38,249 nt of DNA from Aquificota bacterium (GCA_013153315.1 JAADES010000025.1:1-38249), one strand, 5' to 3'; counted from the stretch's first letter, positions 26,271 through 34,311 are shown. The notes: generated by a model from the letters alone, not told the origin. Numbers and translations are program-made.

Positions 26271-26897
26271 TTACTTCTTCTTGGCGGCTTTACCGGGTTT
26301 CAAGTTAAGCACTTCGTCGGCGTATCTGATACCTTTTCCTTTGTAGGGGTCGGGTCTGCGGAAGTCTCTAATTATTGCGGCAACTTGACCGACCAGATAT
26401 TTATCGATGCCTTCAACGTGGATTTCATCAATTTTCTTTTGTTTATTGGAAACGACAGAAATTTTTATTCCTTCGGGAATTTCGTATTTTATAGGGTGCG
26501 AATATCCCAGGTTCAATTCCAAAGTTTTTCCTTTTACGGCCGCCCTATAACCCAATCCGTGGATTTCCAATACAACCTTCCAACCTTCGGTAACGCCCTT
26601 AACCATATTGTTGAGTAGTGCTCTGGTTGTTCCCCATAGTGCTCCGATTTTTCTTTTTGTCAGTTTGAAGGTTTTAGGATTTATTCCTTCTTTAGGTTTT
26701 ACAAATATTGCATCGTATTCTTTTCCGTCTTTGGGGTTAAGCCATTTATCTATGTAAATTTCCATTGCGGGGTGAAACTTTTGAGTAATAGAGCCTTTGG
26801 GGCCTTTTACTTCAACTACGGTTCCGTCGTGCTCGGGTTTTATATTTACTTGAACCCCTTGAGGTATGGGAACGGGTATTTTTCCTATTCTCGACAT
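26271..26897 (-). CDS. rplF: 50S ribosomal protein L6
   Basis: uL6, 208 residues. It begins MSRIGKIPVPIPQGV and ends with PDPYKGKGIRYADEVLNLKPGKAAKKK in the conserved C-terminal domain. It is about 30 residues longer than the E. coli protein, with extra sequence near residues 50-70 (KWLNPKDGKEYDAIFVKPKE) in the N-terminal domain. The Shine-Dalgarno is GGAGGAGG. Confidence 0.96.
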   Translation of the reverse strand: MSRIGKIPVPIPQGVQVNIKPEHDGTVVEVKGPKGSITQKFHPAMEIYIDKWLNPKDGKEYDAIFVKPKEGINPKTFKLTKRKIGALWGTTRALLNNMVKGVTEGWKVVLEIHGLGYRAAVKGKTLELNLGYSHPIKYEIPEGIKISVVSNKQKKIDEIHVEGIDKYLVGQVAAIIRDFRRPDPYKGKGIRYADEVLNLKPGKAAKKK

Positions 26898-26928
26898 TTT
26901 TACCTCCTCCTTACAGTGGGTGTGGTTA

Positions 26929-27438
26929 TTACCAAACGAAGCCTATAACTTCGCCGCCCACGCCCAACTTTCTGGCTTCTTTGTCGGTAATAATCCCTTT
27001 ATCGGTGGACATTATCGCTGTTCCCAGGCCTCTCTTAACGTAGGGAACCAATCTTGCGGGCACATAGATTCTTCTTCCGGGTTTAGAAATTTTTACTAGG
27101 TTTTGAATAGCGGGCTTATTCTTTTTGGGGCCGATGTATTTGAGTTTTACCTTTATGGGGTATTGGGTTCCTTTGTTATACTCGTGGAGTCTTTTGTAGA
27201 GTTGGTATTCTTTGCCCTTTAGGGCTCCCTTCTTTTCCAGTTCTTTATAGTATTTGAGTTCCTCTTCCAACCTTTCACCGGTTAGTCTTTCCCAGCCCTC
27301 TATATAGCCTTCGCGGGTTAGCAGGTCGAGTATTCTCTCTTTCAATTTCGAGGACTGGATATATACGAAATCGTCCCTCCTTTGGAGGGCGTTTTTAATT
27401 GCACTGAACATGTCTGCAATGGGGTCGGTTACGCTCAT
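26929..27438 (-). CDS. rpsH: 30S ribosomal protein S8 with Aquifex-type insertion
   Basis: uS8 binds the central domain of 16S rRNA and in many bacteria also represses its own operon. The protein is 169 residues against about 130 usually. The start MSVTDPIADMFSAIKNA and the end STDKGIITDKEARKLGVGGEV are normal. The extra segment lies at about residues 45-85, rich in Glu, Lys and Tyr (ERLEEELKYYKELEKKGALK). S8 of Aquifex aeolicus is known to carry a comparable extra subdomain that tightens RNA binding. A structured leader lies just upstream. Confidence 0.95.
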   Translation of the reverse strand: MSVTDPIADMFSAIKNALQRRDDFVYIQSSKLKERILDLLTREGYIEGWERLTGERLEEELKYYKELEKKGALKGKEYQLYKRLHEYNKGTQYPIKVKLKYIGPKKNKPAIQNLVKISKPGRRIYVPARLVPYVKRGLGTAIMSTDKGIITDKEARKLGVGGEVIGFVW

Positions 27439-27465
27439 TTTTATCCTCCGTTTTTATTTTTTTCA

Positions 27466-27527
27466 GGGTTGGCAGTTGGCCGACTACGGGGTCGACCCTT
27501 ACCAACCCCACTGGGTTTTACCAACTG
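27466..27527 (-). promoter_or_regulatory. Structured rpsN-rpsH intercistronic RNA with crossing stems
   Basis: In the transcript, CAGUUGG (27527-27521) can pair with CCAACUG (27479-27473) and GGGUUGG (27508-27502) with CCAACCC (27472-27466). The two 7-bp stems cross, so together they would form a pseudoknot, or they could be alternative states. The palindrome GGGUCGACCC (27498-27489) lies between them. The element starts at the rpsN stop and ends 15 nt before the rpsH Shine-Dalgarno. Confidence 0.5.
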
Positions 27528-27706
27528 GCCTTTTTAACGCCAGGCAACTCTCCTTTTAGGGCATATTCCCTAAAGCAGATTCGGCACATTCCGAAATATC
27601 TTCTATAAGCCCTCGGTCTGCCACAGACGGGGCATCTCTTGTGAAGGCGGGTGGTAAATTTTGGTGGTTTTTCCAATTCTTTAATTTTCTTACTTAGGCA
27701 AGGCAT
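27518..27706 (-). CDS. rpsN: 30S ribosomal protein S14, zinc-binding type
   Basis: uS14 of the short C+ form, 62 residues. The zinc ligands are [20 protein letters not shown] in two C-x-x-C pairs, and it ends [11 protein letters not shown], the universal C-terminus. It lies in standard spc order between rplE and rpsH. The Shine-Dalgarno is GGGAGGAG. Confidence 0.97.
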   Translation of the reverse strand: MPCLSKKIKELEKPPKFTTRLHKRCPVCGRPRAYRRYFGMCRICFREYALKGELPGVKKASW

Positions 27707-27732
27707 TTTACTCCTCCCAAGGTTTTATTAAT

Positions 27733-28302
27733 TTAGGTTGCCCTTATAGGCAATCCCAATAAAGCCAACAACCAAAGGGCCTCTTCGTCGGTTTTTGCTG
27801 TGGTATGGATGTTAATGTCCATACCTCTGATGCGGTCTACTTTGTCGTAGTCTATTTCGGGATAAACAATTTGTTCGGCTATACCGAAGGAATAGTTTCC
27901 TCTTCCGTCAAAAGAACGGGGATTTAGTCCTTTAAAGTCTTTAACCCTGGGTAGAGCCACGGAAATGGTTTTGTCCAAGAAATCCCACATTCTCTCTTTT
28001 CTTAGGGTTACCCTTGCTCCGATGGGCATTCCTTTACGGAGTTTGAATCCGGCTTCCGATTTTTTGGCCCTTCTCAATTGGGGTTTTTGGCCGGTTATGG
28101 CGGCCAAGTCTTCCATAGCCCTTTCTATCTGTCTAACGTCTTGGACTGCTTCACCCACACCCATGTTTACGGTTACTTTCACTATCCGGGGAACTTCCAT
28201 AGGGTTCTTGTATCCGAATTTTTTTATTAGGAGGGGAACCACTTCTTCTTTGTACTTTTTGTAAAGTCTGGGAACATACTTTTCGGTTTTGTTTTCTGCC
28301 AT
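27733..28302 (-). CDS. rplE: 50S ribosomal protein L5
   Basis: uL5 contacts 5S rRNA and the P-site tRNA. The 189-residue protein has [39 protein letters not shown] and [23 protein letters not shown]-like signatures, and ends in [18 protein letters not shown]. Length is slightly above average. Ribosome binding site GAGGTAGG. Confidence 0.97.
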   Translation of the reverse strand: MAENKTEKYVPRLYKKYKEEVVPLLIKKFGYKNPMEVPRIVKVTVNMGVGEAVQDVRQIERAMEDLAAITGQKPQLRRAKKSEAGFKLRKGMPIGARVTLRKERMWDFLDKTISVALPRVKDFKGLNPRSFDGRGNYSFGIAEQIVYPEIDYDKVDRIRGMDINIHTTAKTDEEALWLLALLGLPIRAT

Positions 28303-28348
28303 TTTTTCCTACCTCTCTTTTTATTTCTCTTTAAAGGGTTGTTAGAGC

Positions 28349-28741
28349 TTATGCTTCTTGCTTCAAAGGTTTTTTGCTGACAACATCCAGGCGGGTTCCG
28401 CTTTTTTTAGCGACCCTGTATTTTACCAAGTAGCCGTTTTCTTCTACGGTTTCGAAACCTACGCGGGTTGGTTTGCGTGTTTTGGGGTCAACCAACATAA
28501 CGTTGGATACATCTATGGGGGCTTCAAATTCTACTATTCCGCCTTCGGAGAATTGGGTTGCTTTTACATGTTTCTTTCTTAGGTTTACCCCTTCAACTAC
28601 AACCCTTACTTTTGTTTCTATAACTTCGCCTTTTTTGTTCCTTTTGTATTTCTTAATAACTTTAAGAACTTTGCCCTGTTTTCCCTTGTCTTTACCTCTC
28701 ATAACCACTACGATGTCGCCGGTTTTAATTTTTGCCGCCAT
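28349..28741 (-). CDS. rplX: 50S ribosomal protein L24
   Basis: uL24, 130 residues. The KOW motif is [20 protein letters not shown]. The later [12 protein letters not shown] and [20 protein letters not shown] are conserved. It is about 25 residues longer than the E. coli protein. It follows rplN in standard order with a good Shine-Dalgarno. Confidence 0.96.
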   Translation of the reverse strand: MAAKIKTGDIVVVMRGKDKGKQGKVLKVIKKYKRNKKGEVIETKVRVVVEGVNLRKKHVKATQFSEGGIVEFEAPIDVSNVMLVDPKTRKPTRVGFETVEENGYLVKYRVAKKSGTRLDVVSKKPLKQEA

Positions 28742-28774
28742 TTTCTTCCTCCGAAGAAAGGTTTTAAAAGGGAT

Positions 28775-29143
28775 TTAGATTACTTCGGGTGCCAAAGATG
28801 CTATTTTGGTATAGCCTTTGTTTCTTACTTCCCTTGCAATAGGCCCAAGTATACGGGTTCCCAAAGGTTCACCGTATTGATTTAACAACACTACGGCGTT
28901 GTCGTCAAATTTTACATAGCTTCCGTCGGGTCTTCTAACTTCTTTTGCGGTTCTAACTACAACCGCACGGTAGATTTTTCCTTTTTTAGCGTTTCCGTCG
29001 GGAGAAGCTTGCTTTACGGTAACGGTTATAACGTCGCCCAATGTAGCATATTTTTTTCTTGCCCCTCCGGGGATACCTATACATTGAACCTTTTTAGCCC
29101 CGGAGTTGTCCGCAACATTTAGGTAGGTATATCTTTGAATCAT
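28775..29143 (-). CDS. rplN: 50S ribosomal protein L14
   Basis: uL14, 122 residues, with the typical start [34 protein letters not shown] in the middle and [24 protein letters not shown] at the end. It is the first gene of this ribosomal operon; rpsQ, which usually precedes it, is absent. The Shine-Dalgarno is GGGAGG, and a promoter-like sequence lies upstream. Confidence 0.97.
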   Translation of the reverse strand: MIQRYTYLNVADNSGAKKVQCIGIPGGARKKYATLGDVITVTVKQASPDGNAKKGKIYRAVVVRTAKEVRRPDGSYVKFDDNAVVLLNQYGEPLGTRILGPIAREVRNKGYTKIASLAPEVI

Positions 29144-29170
29144 GGTTGTTTTCCTCCCGCAAAATAGTTT

Positions 29171-29200
29171 ATAATAACATATTTAAGCTATATTTCCCAA
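29171..29200 (-). promoter_or_regulatory. Candidate promoter of the ribosomal operon
   Basis: On the minus strand TTGGGA (29200-29195), 18 bp, and TATTAT (29176-29171) lie about 28 bp before rplN. The operon needs a promoter here, because the upstream gene is a divergent tRNA. Confidence 0.4.
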
Positions 29201-29239
29201 CCCCAAAGAAAAGGTGGTTCCTTTAGGTTTGAAAAAGGC

Positions 29240-29268
29240 TTGACGAAGATTTTATTTTTTGTTAAATT
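29240..29268 (+). promoter_or_regulatory. Promoter of the CAU tRNA
   Basis: TTGACG (29240-29245), a 17-bp spacer and TAAATT (29263-29268) precede the mature tRNA 5' end by 19 bp. Confidence 0.6.
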
Positions 29269-29287
29269 ATAAATCTTGACTTCGGCA

Positions 29288-29360
29288 GGGCCCGTAGCTC
29301 AGGTGGCAGAGCGGGCGGCTCATAACCGCCCGGTCGGGGGTTCGAGTCCTCCCGGGCCCA
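29288..29360 (+). tRNA. tRNA with CAU anticodon (elongator Met, or Ile2)
   Basis: A complete 73-nt cloverleaf: acceptor GGGCCCG / CGGGCCC, D stem GCUC / GAGC, anticodon stem GGCGG / CCGCC with loop CUCAUAA, and T arm GGGGG-UUCGAGU-CCUCC. The fully paired acceptor excludes the initiator. Met elongator versus lysidine-modified Ile2 cannot be settled by eye. CCA is not encoded (UCA follows). Confidence 0.95.
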
Positions 29361-29391
29361 TCATCAACATCTTCCATCCTGAAGATTAATC

Positions 29392-29419
29392 TTGTAAAAT
29401 CCCCCGTTGGAGTTATACT
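29392..29419 (+). promoter_or_regulatory. Promoter of the zinc-ribbon protein gene
   Basis: TTGTAA (29392-29397), 16 bp, then TATACT (29414-29419). The predicted start site coincides with the second in-frame ATG (29427), not the first (29421). Confidence 0.5.
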
Positions 29420-29426
29420 AATGTTG

Positions 29427-30140
29427 ATGTTGGAATTGTCCAAGGAAGACCTGGAAAAGCTTATCAAACTTCAAGAAATCGATTCAAAAATCATCAAACT
29501 GGAAGTAAAACTAAAAGAACTTCCGCAGGAAATTAAACAGTTGGAAGAGGTTTCCACCAAAAGGAAAAGAAAAATAGAGTTAATCGACGAAAGAATAGAA
29601 GAATTGTCTCAAAAAAGGAAGGAATTGGAAAAAATTATCAACGAAAGTTATAAACAAATAGAAGAATCCAAGAAAAGGAAAGCCCAAGCAAAGAATTTAG
29701 AGGACTATAAAGCGGCCATAAAATTAAAGTCGGAAGCGGAAAAAACAATAATAAAAGCAACAAAAGAGATAGAAGAAATCCTTAAGGAGTTAAATCAACT
29801 TTTCCGTGAAAAGGAAAGATTGGAAGAATCGGTAAGGGAATTTGAGAAAAAAATAAACCGCAAAAGGGAAGAAATAGAAAAAACAAAACAGCAGTTGGAA
29901 AAGAAACTACGGGAATTGGGAGGTTTGAGGGAACAACTGGCCGCATCTATCAGCCCCGAAGTTTTAGAGTTTTATGAAGAAAAAAAATACGAGTTCGGTG
30001 GAAATGTTTTTGTTCCGGTCGTCAACCGAACCTGCAGCGGCTGCTCTATGCAGGTGCCTTCCGCCCAATATACCAAACTTTTAAGGGGTGAAGGTTTGGT
30101 TTACTGTCCCAACTGCGGGAGAGTTTTGTTTATTAAATAA
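29427..30140 (+). CDS. Coiled-coil protein with C-terminal C4 zinc ribbon
   Basis: This protein of about 237 residues belongs to the CT398/HP0958-type family of coiled-coil plus zinc-ribbon proteins. Residues 1-175 are an almost unbroken charged coiled coil (QLEKKLRELGGLREQL near its end). The C-terminal ribbon has CSGC and CPNC, about 26 residues apart. Members have been linked to RNA or flagellar regulator binding in Helicobacter, but the general role is uncertain. ATG 29427 is preferred because the promoter predicts transcription starting there; ATG 29421 would add two residues (Met-Leu). It precedes nusA by 133 bp, in which I see nothing but a weak TAAAAT. Confidence 0.85.
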   Translation: MLELSKEDLEKLIKLQEIDSKIIKLEVKLKELPQEIKQLEEVSTKRKRKIELIDERIEELSQKRKELEKIINESYKQIEESKKRKAQAKNLEDYKAAIKLKSEAEKTIIKATKEIEEILKELNQLFREKERLEESVREFEKKINRKREEIEKTKQQLEKKLRELGGLREQLAASISPEVLEFYEEKKYEFGGNVFVPVVNRTCSGCSMQVPSAQYTKLLRGEGLVYCPNCGRVLFIK

Positions 30141-30273
30141 CCCTCTCAAGGTTTTCTTTTAATATCTCTCCTACATCAAGTTTAGAGCTTTTAAATCTAC
30201 CCATATTTGTTTCCATTCCCAATTCTTTCCATTAAAAGTTCCATCTTAAAATTTTCCCCACGGAGAGGAGACC

Positions 30274-31536
30274 ATGAACAGGATAGATTTAGAACAGCTT
30301 AAAAGGTTAATACAGCAAATAGCCCGTGAGCGGGATGTTAAAGAATCTTTGGTGGAAAAAGCTTTAAAGGATGCCATAGCCACAGCCATAAAAAAGGCAA
30401 AAAAAATTAAGGGAAACCTAATTATAGAATTTACCGAAGAGGGGATAAAACCCTACCTTGTCTACCTCAAAAAAGCTTATGAAGAAGAAAAACGCCAAAA
30501 AGGGGAAATATTTAATGCAGATAAATATCAACAGTTGGAAGGAACAATAATCCACTATTCTCCTAAAGGAGGTCTAAAGGTAAAAACCGAAAAGGGAACC
30601 TTTATTTTTAAGAAAATCCCCAAAGATTTGGATATTGAAAGCGGAAGTAAGGTAAAACTAATTTTGGTTCCTTTGGATATATCCCCCCAAGAGGTGGACT
30701 ATTTGGCCGCTAAGGCGGCAAAAGAAACTTTCCTAAAAGAGTTGGAGGAGGCCATAAGGGAGCAAACCTTCAGGGAATTTAAAGAGCTTGAGGGGGATAT
30801 AGTTTTCGGCTTAGTTCGCAAAGTCCTACCTAAGGGAGACCTTTTGGTGGACTTGGGAAGGATAGAAGCTGTTCTTCCTAAAAGGGAACTTATATCTGCC
30901 GACAACTATAAGGTTAATGACCGTTTAAAAGCCCTCCTTTGGAAGGTGGAAAAAATTAAAGGTAAACCCCATTTGGTATTATCGAGAACCCACCCCCTAT
31001 TTTTAAGAAGACTTTTGGAAACGGAAATTAATGAAATTGAAGAGGGTAAAATTGAGATAAAGAAAATAGTTCGCGAACCGGGGGAAAGGGCCAAGGTTGT
31101 TGTTTATTCCAAGGACAGCAAAATAGACCCGGTGGGCGTAATACTGGGGGTAAGGAGCGAGCGGGTTCAACCCATTTCCAAGGAACTTAGAGGTGAAAAA
31201 ATAGATATAGTCCGCTACGCGGAGGATTTAGCGGAATTTATCAAAAATGCTATGGTGCCCGCCAAAGCCTTAAAGGTAATTCTCTATCCTAAAGAGAAAC
31301 GGGCCGAAGTTGTAGTTCCCGACGACCAGCTATCTTTAGCGATTGGAAAAAAAGGAAGCAATGTAAGGCTGGTGCACCGACTAACCGGCTACAACATCGA
31401 TGTATTAAGCGAAAGCGACTACAAAAAAATAGAAGAATTGCGTTCCAACCCCCAACAGGAAGAAAACAATAACCAACCTGTAGGGGTAGAAAATAAGGAA
31501 ACCGACCAAGAACCTAAAGAGAAAGAACAACAATAA
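30274..31536 (+). CDS. nusA: Transcription termination/antitermination factor NusA
   Basis: NusA binds RNA polymerase and nascent RNA to modulate pausing and termination. Order: N-terminal polymerase-binding domain (1-75, with EKALKDAIATAIKKAKK), an OB/S1-like stretch (about 86-136), a helical segment, the usual S1 domain (about 173-232, VDLGRIEAVLPKREL), KH1 (about 240-312) and KH2 (about 315-378, AIGKKGSNVRL). KH1 reads LGVRSERVQ where most bacteria have a GxxG loop such as GMRG, so one glycine is lost. The tail after residue 385 is polar and acidic. The S1-like segment near residue 90 is not typical. A strong GGAGAGGAG precedes the ATG. Confidence 0.92.
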   Translation: MNRIDLEQLKRLIQQIARERDVKESLVEKALKDAIATAIKKAKKIKGNLIIEFTEEGIKPYLVYLKKAYEEEKRQKGEIFNADKYQQLEGTIIHYSPKGGLKVKTEKGTFIFKKIPKDLDIESGSKVKLILVPLDISPQEVDYLAAKAAKETFLKELEEAIREQTFREFKELEGDIVFGLVRKVLPKGDLLVDLGRIEAVLPKRELISADNYKVNDRLKALLWKVEKIKGKPHLVLSRTHPLFLRRLLETEINEIEEGKIEIKKIVREPGERAKVVVYSKDSKIDPVGVILGVRSERVQPISKELRGEKIDIVRYAEDLAEFIKNAMVPAKALKVILYPKEKRAEVVVPDDQLSLAIGKKGSNVRLVHRLTGYNIDVLSESDYKKIEELRSNPQQEENNNQPVGVENKETDQEPKEKEQQ

Positions 31537-31550
31537 CCCTTTACAGGGTT
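31535..31550. terminator. Bidirectional terminator between nusA and proS
   Basis: AACCCT-TTAC-AGGGTT starts inside the nusA stop codon and ends one base before the proS stop. T-rich sequence follows on both strands. It is the best-formed hairpin at a convergent junction here. Confidence 0.5.
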
Positions 31551-33275
31551 TTAAATTTCTCCCTTCTGAAGTTTTTCTTTAATTTCTTCGAACTTTTGCA
31601 GGGCTTGTTCTATTGGAACATCAAATTTTTCGCCGGTTTTTCTAATTTGAATTTCCACCAAACCGTCATTGGCTTTGCGTCCCACAACTATGCGGACGGG
31701 TATTCCTACCAAGTCGGCATCTTTGAATTTGAAGCCGGCCCTTTCGTCGCGGTCGTCAATTATCACATCGATACCTTTGCTTAAGGCCTCCTTATAAAGC
31801 TTTTCAGCCACACTTTTTTGAGTTTCGTCGCTAACATTGAGAGGCAAAATTTCCAGTTCGAAGGGGGCTATATTTATCGGCCATATAATTCCATTTTGGT
31901 CGTGGGATTGTTCGATTACCGCCGACATTAGGCGGGATACGCCGATACCGTAGCAACCCATAACGATGGGCTTTTCTTTTCCATCTTTGTCAACAAAGTA
32001 GGCTTGCATAGGCTCCGAGTAGCGGGTTCCCAGTAGGAAGATATGTCCTATTTCCAACCCTCGGGAAATTTTTAGCGGTGCTCCGCATTGGGGACAGGGG
32101 TCGCCGTCTACAACCTGGGCCACATCGTAAAACTCTCCGTAGCTAAAGTCCCTTCCGGGGTTGGCATTTATATAGTGATAGTGGGGCTCGTTGGCGGCCA
32201 CCACAAGGTTTTTAATTCCATATAGGGAGTTGTCCCAAATTATTTTCTTTATTTTTCCCTCGGGTAGGTTTATAGGCCCAACAAATCCCCTTTCGGTGCC
32301 CAAAATTTCTTTTATTTCCTCGTCGGTGGCCAATCTGAAATTATCGGTTCCAAAGACCCGTTCGAGTTTATTTTCGTCCACTTCTCGGTCGCCCCTTATT
32401 AAAACCAAAACGGGTTCACCTTCCACTATGTATAGGAGGGACTTTAATATTTTCCTTGCGGGGACCTTTAAAAATTTGGATAGCTCCTCTATGGTTCTAA
32501 CATTGGGAGTTTCCACCTTTTGGAGGGGCTTTTCTTCTTCCTCTTCCTCTTGGGGTTTGGGTAAGGGAACTATTTCGGCATTTGCGGCATAACCACATTT
32601 TTCACAATAGGCTACTTTAGCTTCACCGTAGGGGGTAAGTGCCACAAACTCTTCCGATTTCTTACCTCCTATTTGCCCCGTATCGGCCAACACTCTTAGG
32701 TATTTAAGCCCTATACGGTCAAATATCTTTTCATAGGTTTCCCCCATAAGGTTATAGGCTTCTTCTGCTCCCTTGTAGTCGGTGTCAAAGGAATAGGCAT
32801 CCTTCATAAGGAATTCCCTTGCCCTTATGAGACCAAAACGGGGTCTTTTTTCATCCCTAAACTTGGTTTGGATTTGATATAAAAGCAGAGGTAGGTCTTT
32901 GTAGGACTTAACTTCCTTCCTTACAAGGTCGGTAATTTCTTCTTCGTGGGTGGGGCCCAAACAGAAATCCCTACCGTGGCGGTCTTGAAGTTTGAAAAGC
33001 TCGTCCCCGTAAAGTTCCCACCTTCCCGTTTCTTCCCATAATTCGCGGGGGTTTAGAACAGTTAATAAAACTTCCTGGGCCCCTGCTTTATTCATTTCCT
33101 CGCGAACTATGTTCTCAATTTTTTTTAGAACTTTTAACCCCAAAGGTAGAAATTCGTATATTCCCGCCGCCACTTGCCTAATGAAACCACCTCTAATGAG
33201 CAAAGCATGGGATGGAGCTATTGCCTCCGAAGGTGCTTCCTTTAAGGTTGGAATAAAAGCTCTGGACCAACGCAT
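31551..33275 (-). CDS. proS: Prolyl-tRNA synthetase (bacterial type)
   Basis: ProRS charges tRNA-Pro. The 574-residue class II enzyme has motif 1 around LPLGLKVLKKIENIVREEM, motif 2 FRDEKRPRFGLIRAREFLMKD-like sequence and motif 3 GCYGIGVSRLMSAVIEQ. The editing INS domain is inserted at about residues 230-400 (FLKVPARKILKSLLYIVEGEP), typical of the bacterial form. Length is normal. An unusual acidic run, EEEEEEKPL, precedes the editing domain. It is convergent with nusA and divergent from tRNA-Trp. Confidence 0.97.
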   Translation of the reverse strand: MRWSRAFIPTLKEAPSEAIAPSHALLIRGGFIRQVAAGIYEFLPLGLKVLKKIENIVREEMNKAGAQEVLLTVLNPRELWEETGRWELYGDELFKLQDRHGRDFCLGPTHEEEITDLVRKEVKSYKDLPLLLYQIQTKFRDEKRPRFGLIRAREFLMKDAYSFDTDYKGAEEAYNLMGETYEKIFDRIGLKYLRVLADTGQIGGKKSEEFVALTPYGEAKVAYCEKCGYAANAEIVPLPKPQEEEEEEKPLQKVETPNVRTIEELSKFLKVPARKILKSLLYIVEGEPVLVLIRGDREVDENKLERVFGTDNFRLATDEEIKEILGTERGFVGPINLPEGKIKKIIWDNSLYGIKNLVVAANEPHYHYINANPGRDFSYGEFYDVAQVVDGDPCPQCGAPLKISRGLEIGHIFLLGTRYSEPMQAYFVDKDGKEKPIVMGCYGIGVSRLMSAVIEQSHDQNGIIWPINIAPFELEILPLNVSDETQKSVAEKLYKEALSKGIDVIIDDRDERAGFKFKDADLVGIPVRIVVGRKANDGLVEIQIRKTGEKFDVPIEQALQKFEEIKEKLQKGEI

Positions 33276-33300
33276 TTAATAGATAAAAATAAGGAAGAGG

Positions 33301-33329
33301 TTGAAAATTCCAACAAAGGGTTATAAAAT
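33301..33329 (+). promoter_or_regulatory. Promoter of tRNA-Trp (and possibly aroE)
   Basis: TTGAAA (33301-33306), a 17-bp spacer and TAAAAT (33324-33329) lie 15 bp before the tRNA 5' end. Confidence 0.6.
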
Positions 33330-33344
33330 AAATAAAATCGCTCA

Positions 33345-33417
33345 GGGGCTGTAGCTCAGTTGGTAGAGCGCGGGACTCCAAATCCCGCGGTCGGGGGTTC
33401 GAGTCCTCCCAGCCCCG
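33345..33417 (+). tRNA. tRNA-Trp(CCA)
   Basis: A complete 73-nt cloverleaf: acceptor GGGGCUG / CAGCCCC, D stem GCUC / GAGC, anticodon stem CGGGA / UCCCG with loop CUCCAAA, T arm with UUCGAGU, and discriminator G73. The 3' CCA is not encoded (CCU follows). It precedes aroE by 31 bp on the same strand. Confidence 0.96.
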
Positions 33418-33448
33418 CCTCTTCCCCCTCAAAAATAATACTTCCTCT

Positions 33449-34279
33449 ATGTTCCCAATTAAAGGTTCAACCAAAATTTACGGCGTTATAGGTAATCCCG
33501 TCCAACACTCCCTTTCGCCGGTTTTTCAAAATGTAGGAATATCCTCTTTGGGTATAGATGCCGTTTATATACCTTTGGAAGTTCCCAAAGAAAAATTTGA
33601 GAAAACCATAAAAGGTTTACTTTTTTTGGAAAACCTCAAAGGGTTCAATATAACCGTCCCATTTAAGGAAAAAATTTTGAAATTCGCCGATTGGGTTTCC
33701 CCCGACGTTGAGCAAATAGGTTCGGCCAATACATTAAAAAAAACCTCCGAAGGGAAAATAGAACTTTATAACACCGACTGGATAGGTTTTTTAAATGCCC
33801 TTAAAGAGGTTGAAGACCCCGAAAATAAAACCGTCTTGGTCTTGGGTGCAGGGGGAACGGCTAAAGCGGTAATTTACGCCCTCAAAAAGTCCAAAGCCAA
33901 AAAAATCCTTCTTTGGAATAGAACAAAAGAGAAAGCCCTCTCTTTGGCCCAAAAGTTTAATATAACCGCGGTGGATAAAGTAGAAGAAGTCCTTAACAAG
34001 GTGGATATTATTGTTAATACCACCTCGGTAGGCTTAAAAGATAACGACCCGCCGCTGTTTGATTACAGCCTTATTCAGCCCCACCATACGGTTTTTGATG
34101 TAATCTACAAAGAGACCCCCCTCCTAAGGGAAGCTAAAAAAAAGGGGGCTAAAACCTTAGATGGTCTAAGAATGCTTCTGCTCCAAGGGGTGGAAAGTTT
34201 CAAAATCTGGTTCGGTGTAGAGCCCCCCATAAATGAGATGTGGGAAGCCCTTAAAAAAGCCTTTAAAGAAAGAAGTTAA
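33449..34279 (+). CDS. aroE: Shikimate 5-dehydrogenase
   Basis: AroE reduces 3-dehydroshikimate with NADPH in chorismate synthesis. The 276-residue protein has the substrate motif IGNPVQHSLSPVFQN, FNITVPFKE with the catalytic Lys, NTDWIGF, the NADP-binding VLVLGAGGTAKAVIYAL and NRTKEKA, and ends normally. It follows tRNA-Trp closely, so may be read from the tRNA promoter; AATAAT lies about 9 nt before the ATG, but no -35 is evident. It probably continues into the ABC ATPase gene (32-bp gap). Confidence 0.96.
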   Translation: MFPIKGSTKIYGVIGNPVQHSLSPVFQNVGISSLGIDAVYIPLEVPKEKFEKTIKGLLFLENLKGFNITVPFKEKILKFADWVSPDVEQIGSANTLKKTSEGKIELYNTDWIGFLNALKEVEDPENKTVLVLGAGGTAKAVIYALKKSKAKKILLWNRTKEKALSLAQKFNITAVDKVEEVLNKVDIIVNTTSVGLKDNDPPLFDYSLIQPHHTVFDVIYKETPLLREAKKKGAKTLDGLRMLLLQGVESFKIWFGVEPPINEMWEALKKAFKERS

Positions 34280-34311
34280 AAATTTTTCCCACCCCGTTAA
34301 CCTCTCTTTTT

